From Neolentinus lepideus HHB14362 ss-1 (taxonomy: Eukaryota; Basidiomycota; Agaricomycetes; Gloeophyllales; Gloeophyllaceae), in assembly GCA_001632425.1 (NCBI GenBank), contig KV425556.1, positions 575,106-639,105 on the forward strand: DNA of 64,000 bases, written 5' to 3'. Positions 59,168 to 64,000 of this stretch are shown here, piece by piece (positions within the stretch are counted from its first letter, which is position 1; each line of letters starts with the position of its first letter). A program made the position numbers and the translations under genes. Under the pieces are notes generated by a model. It had not been told where the DNA came from, ran no database searches, and saw only the letters and a list, made by a program, of their open reading frames with translations.

Positions 59168-61087
59168 ATGATGGTCGAGGGTATGTCTGTTTCTTCATAT
59201 GCTTTCAAGGTCAGTGGCGATAATACAAATGCGCACAGATACGGCTATGCACGGTGTGATATACCAAGGGCCCCTACCAGGAAGAAGTCAGCAACAATTT
59301 GTGGATTTGGCCACTTCAGCTACGCCAGAACGGTACCGTCTGGTAGATTGCAAGGCTTTTCTCGATGAACATACCCTTCGCATCGAGGAATTCTCAACCA
59401 TAACCGACGTGAAGTACTCCACTATCTCATACGTCTGGAAGGGTCTAAGTGCTCAGCCTGGTGTGCCCGATGGATGGCTCTTTCAAGAGAAGGTCGTGGG
59501 GATCCGATCAGCGTTGATGTCCTTCGCCATGCTTGCGGTGCTTCGTTGCACCGCGGTATACAGTACCTTTGGATGGACAGACTGTGCATCATGCAAGAAG
59601 ACCCTCAGGACAAAAATTGGCAGATACGCAAGATGTTTGGTATATATCAGTCATGTTCCCTTTGCATTGTCTTAGCAGGCGGTGTGCAGCGACTCATCCG
59701 CCTAGATGAGGAAACAACATGGATTCATCGCGGATGGACACTTCAAGAAGTTCTAGCCCCTCCTACAGTTTTGGTTCTGGTTGCATGGAGACTGGGCTCG
59801 GGACAAGGGCGAGCCGGTGATGGCAGGATCGGTGTGGTAGAAGAAGTAATTCCAGGGGAGTCTGCGATGATTTCAATGGCCCTTGTCCTTGAAGCTTGCA
59901 CTGTCGGAACTCTATCATTCACATCCCCTCGTAAAGAGATAGGCGGGCCACTTATGGTCAAGGCTACAGTATTCAGTGATATCGAAAATCATTCGTACAA
60001 TGACCCGCCGTTCTGGCAACCCCAAAGGAAAGTGCTTGCTCCGAATGTTGCAGCGCTCGCCGTTGCTATGGATCTGGAGGGTGTCAGAGATACTGATGAA
60101 AAGAACTTTGCGATATGGCAGAGCTCCCTGATGCGGACATCTTCTCGACCTGTGGATATGGTCTTCAGCATTATGGGTTTATTTGGCGTCACTCTCGATA
60201 CGAGTGCTTTCAAGAGGAATGATCGCCTTGGCGCCACTATTGCTCTGGCTAGGGAAATCTTACGAAAGGGTGGAAAGGCATGGTGGCTCGGAACATCATT
60301 CCAAATTGAACCTTGCAGGCATCTATCGACATTTGCCACATTTCCAGCCACAAACGTACGCGGAAAAGCGCTTGTCCAAACGAAGGGCGGTCCAAGGCAG
60401 GTATCTCAGCTGGTCACCAGCGAATACCCCTGTGCGGAGGTACTCTGCCTCCTGCCCCAGGGCAGTATGGACGAAGACGGATACTTCAGTTTCGTTGGGA
60501 AGGCGATACCTGTAACCCGCGCAGTGCGGGACGACACTACAGATACTGCCGCAGATGTCATTCCTGCACGACCAAGTGTGATCAAGGCCATGGATGGTTC
60601 ATGCTGGATTGTCATTGATGATCATCCGCTGGAGTGCTCGACTGGCCAAGAACCCTTGGCCAGCCAGAACGGCGTCGAAGGTATTAGGGCCTTTATCGCC
60701 TTACTGAGCTGGTTTAATGAGTATTACCCGGGCGCGACACCAGCGAATGATACAAATAATGTAAAAACAATGGTGCTGGAAGAACACAATGCCGATGCTC
60801 ACCGGTATCACTTGCGGGCTTATGCTTGCCTGAGCCGACGCACCATGGGATGGGTGAAGACTTGGAAGGAGTATCCTCTGGTAGTGGGAGGCCCAGAAGA
60901 TCTTGCTACCTGGCCTATGGATGATGCAGCTCATCCGCTAGACGAAGTTGCATTGCCGGAACCACGCTATCCATTTCCTACAAGCGCAAGGAAAGACGTG
61001 ACACTGAAGGATCAAACCATTCGCAAGTCAAGGTGGGCCGTGGATCAGGGTGTGCTTGAGAATCATTTAGTAGGGCATCGCCACTGA
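59168..61087 (+). CDS. HET-domain protein, possible frameshift
   Basis: Heterokaryon-incompatibility (HET, PF06985) type protein; family members trigger cell death on recognition of non-self. Start MMVE at 59168 splices over an intron (59181-59238) to DTAMHGVIYQGPLPG, FVDLATSATPERYRLVDCK and LRIEEFSTITDVKYSTISYV with WKGL. The rest of the domain lies in another frame: GDPISVDVLRHACGASLHRG, YLWMDRLCIMQEDPQDKNW, IYQSCSLCIVLAGGVQRLIR and WIHRGWTLQEVLAP. The two frames overlap from about 59420 to 59500, and no ordinary intron joins them without removing conserved residues. The long C-terminal part (FSIMGLFGVTLD, RSRWAVDQG-like end) is open to 61087. Either a broken gene, a sequencing error or an unusual intron. 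Confidence 0.75.
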
Positions 61088-61351
61088 CCTTACAATATAT
61101 ATAAATCTATAGACTGATGTAACTCTATCCGGGCAAACAGAGTTGAAGTACAAAACTTGACAACTCACATCTTAGGCGCTAGCCAGTTAACATGTCCCGC
61201 CACCCTTTCCCCAAGTCCGTGACCTCGGTAAGATCACGTCGTTCATGGAGGAATGGGTGAGATAGTTCTCACTCATTACTGACACTAAATGACCATACAA
61301 GAGATATAGAATTGGAGGCATTATACTAAGAGCAGGCGGTATGGTTCATAT

Positions 61352-64000
61352 TTACTCGGCAAAGGCGGAGTTGAGGAAGTTCTCTACTTCCTTCTTGTGT
61401 TGCGTCTAGGAATGACCATTAGCGCAGAACATAGCTGCATTAGCTGAGTACGTACTTTGCTACCTGTAGCGACCGAGCTAGTAGGGTCACGACCGGCGTA
61501 CAAGGGGTATTTGCCCTTGTGGTGTTGGGTCTCGTTGGCGGCGGTCAGGATACGAGGGCCAACGTAAGTCCAGGCACCGTTATTCAAAGGCTCCTCTTGG
61601 CACCAGAGCAGGTCCGCGTTGGGATACTTGTCGAAGTCGGGAGTAACCTGCAACAGCGTGTCAGATGAGGGAGACCACATCACAAGCGCAAACGTACCAA
61701 GTCGTAGGGGAACGGCGAGATCTGTTCAAGTCGGCTGATGACAACGTCCTTGATGCCTCTACGCTCACGCTCCTGGATAAGCGCGTGGTAAACTTGACCT
61801 GAAAATGAAAGTGATTAGTCCTGGGAGACTGGATGTATTGGGTGAACCACGAACCGGTGCAAAGGATGTGACGGCGGATCTCCTCGGGTGGTGCAAGCTG
61901 GTCAGGCTGTGCCTCAGGGAGGTAGCGCTGGAAGTGGCTGTCGCCGGTAAACTCCTCGAGCGTCGACCTAGCTTGCGGGTGACGCAAAAGGGATTTCGAG
62001 AAGAAGCAGATCAACTACACACCGAGGAAGTAAGAACAATGGGACGAGGTGTGGGATAAATGGCAGTGTACGCACCGGTTTCCGGAAATCACGGTGGATC
62101 TGACGACGCAATACATGGAACTAAGGAACTGATGTCAGTTTACATGGCTCTCACTCTTGAGAGAATAACTTACGTAGTTGGCGGGTGTGCTAGAGGGTAC
62201 GTTTCAGCAAGACGAACGACAACAGATAGACGTGTTACTCACGTCGCGTAGACAATCTGCATATTGCAGTCCTGGTGCTGTCTCTCAATCTTCTCTCGTG
62301 TAGGGAAGACATTCGGGTGGTCATCGCAGAGTTGCAAGAACCGCTCAATCCTTGCACTCGAGTGCTCCGGACCTTGACCGTCGTAACCGTGGGGCAAGCT
62401 CATCACTAGACCGGTACGCTGCAACCATTTCCGCTCGCCAGAGGCAATGAACTGGTCAACGATACACTGTGCGTTGTTGGCAAAATCACCGAACTGCGCC
62501 TCCCAGATGGTCAGCGAATCGGGCGAGACAAGCGAGTAGCCGAGCTCGAATCCGAGAGCGCCGAACTCAGAGAGCGACGAGTTACAGATGACGAAGCGCG
62601 CCTGATTGGAACCAATATTATTGAGCGGCACGTACTGCTGTTCATTGTTCTGGTCGTGGAGAACGGCGTGACGCTGCGAGAACGTACCACGTTCAACATC
62701 CTGACCGGACACGCGGACGTGCGTCTTCTCGAGCACCAGAGAACCGAACGCAAGCGCCTCCGCAGTAGACCAATCGATGTTCTGGCCCTCCTCGATAGTC
62801 TTGCCACGCGCAGACAAAATACGAGCGAGATTGCGATGGCAGTCAAAGCCCTGAGGGTAACCCGAGATGATTTTACCGACGTGCTTCAACGTCTCCTCGT
62901 CAACACCCGTAGGGCGCGTGGGGAGCGTCTCCTCCGCGAGCTGCTTCGGTGACGGGAAGCCCTGCCACGATGCAGACAGCCACTCTTTGCTGGTGGGCAC
63001 GTAGTCCTTTGCGCCCGCCGCAGCCTTCTCAAGCATGCCCCATACCCACTTCTTGTGCTCCTCAATGTCCTTCTCCGAGAACGTGCCCCGGTCGACGAGG
63101 AACTTGGTGTACTTGGTCAAGGGAGAAGGCTGCTTCTGGATCGCCTTGTACATACGCGGCTGCGTGAAGCTCGGCTGGTCCGTCTCATTGTGCCCGTAGC
63201 GCCGGTAGCACACGATGTCGACGACGACGTCCTTCTTGAACTTGGCACGCCAGTCAGCCGCGAGCTGACACACGAAGTTGACGGCCTCGACGTTGTCGCC
63301 GTTGACATGGAAGATAGGCGCGTCGATGGCCTTGGCGATATCAGAGGGGTAAGGAGTAGAGCGGGCAAAGCGAGGGTCGGTTGTGAAACCAATCTGGTTG
63401 TTGATGATGAGATGAATAGTTCCTCCGGTGCCATAGTTCGGGAGGTTATGGAAGCCCATAGTCTCGTACACAACACCCTGCCCAGCGAAAGCCGCGTCAC
63501 CGTGAAGTAAGACGCCCATTGCGGTTGCATGCGCAGTCTCGTCGTTCTCAAAGTGCTGGATAGCGCGGGTCTTACCGAGGACGACAGGGTCCTCGGCTTC
63601 AAGATGTGAGGGGTTGGCAACGAGCGATAGCGAGACCTTCTTGCCCGAGGGCGTCGGGCGAACGTAGTTGGCACCCAAGTGGTACTTGACATCACCAGCG
63701 GGCCAGTCATCGGGGTCAGCAGTCCCCGTGAACTCATTGAGGATGGCCTCAATCGGCTTCCGTACGACGTTTGCGAGCACGTTCAAACGACCGCGGTGAG
63801 GCATACCGACGGTAATGTGCTTCACACCATGATCAACGGACCGATCGATCAGAGCCTTCATACCCGGAATCAGAGCTTCGCAGCCCTCCAAACCGAAACG
63901 TTTCTCATTAGGGAATTTACTCGCGATGAACTTCTCGAACGACTCTGACCAGATCAGACGATCGAGAATCATACGCTTCTCTTCAACAGTATAATTCCAA
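61352..64000 (-). CDS. KGD1: 2-oxoglutarate dehydrogenase E1 component (5' end off window)
   Basis: Mitochondrial thiamine-diphosphate enzyme that decarboxylates 2-oxoglutarate in the TCA cycle. The right edge cuts off the N-terminus. Large exon to 62239 plus about five short 3' exons. Signatures: [113 protein letters not shown] and [18 protein letters not shown], covering TPP- and metal-binding loops. Transketolase-like middle: [37 protein letters not shown]-terminal exons: [56 protein letters not shown] and [11 protein letters not shown], stop at 61352. All key motifs look intact. Confidence 0.95.

Overview
The window is nuclear DNA of a filamentous basidiomycete, most likely an Agaricomycete. 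Nearly every gene is split by many short GT-AG introns (about 45-65 nt). The gene set includes a STE3-class pheromone receptor, a HET-domain protein, a STAND/NLR-type receptor with an MLKL-like N-terminus, F-box-like proteins of the fungal expansion type and a DUF4203 membrane protein. Housekeeping genes fall in the usual fungal families. I found no rRNA, convincing tRNA, CRISPR array or intact transposon.

Layout. 1-2750 (-): 3'-truncated STAND receptor (MLKL_NTD-like, NB-ARC, TPR array). 3878-5669 (-): COG0523/ZNG1 GTPase, divergent from HUT1 (5835-7197 +). 7781-8976 (-): STYX-like pseudophosphatase. 9614-10989 (-): aldo/keto reductase. 11928-15766 (+): EFL1. 16002-20593 (+): SH3-WW RasGEF. 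21031-21684 (+): HIT protein. 21891-22719 (+): histone-fold protein. 29141-33766 (+): DDB1. 33877-37561 (-): VNX1-type cation/H+ antiporter. 44440-46380 (+): DUF4203 protein. 47047-48649 (+): STE3 receptor. 49400-50659 (+): fungal membrane protein of unknown role. 51369-54697 (-): Cep57-like spindle-pole protein, divergent from BMS1 (55012-58706 +). 59168-61087 (+): HET-domain gene with an apparent frameshift. 61352-64000 (-): 2-oxoglutarate dehydrogenase E1, cut by the right edge.

The most unusual structure is a large inverted duplication. Arms of about 5.3 kb (22975-28232 and 36665-41990) face each other across about 8.4 kb that holds DDB1 and most of VNX1. Each arm carries an acidic orphan protein gene, about 1.6 kb of strongly conserved non-coding DNA, an F-box-like gene and the start of VNX1. 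VNX1 is intact only on the right; the left copy is a decayed fragment. A third, shortened F-box relic follows the left arm. The flanking non-coding DNA is about 97% identical in the part I compared, while the F-box proteins differ at nearly a fifth of residues. A decayed aldo/keto reductase copy (42770-43480) lies just beyond the right arm.

Functionally, the housekeeping genes are unrelated neighbours (ribosome assembly: EFL1, BMS1; TCA cycle: E1; metal and sugar-nucleotide transport: ZNG1, HUT1). The accessory genes (NLR, HET, F-box pair, pheromone receptor) are families tied to self/non-self recognition or fast turnover. Three divergent gene pairs share short promoters; one (54698-55011) carries five CACGTG boxes within 90 bp. 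Gene ends below are my reading of start codons, splice sites and stops; internal exon boundaries are approximate unless stated.
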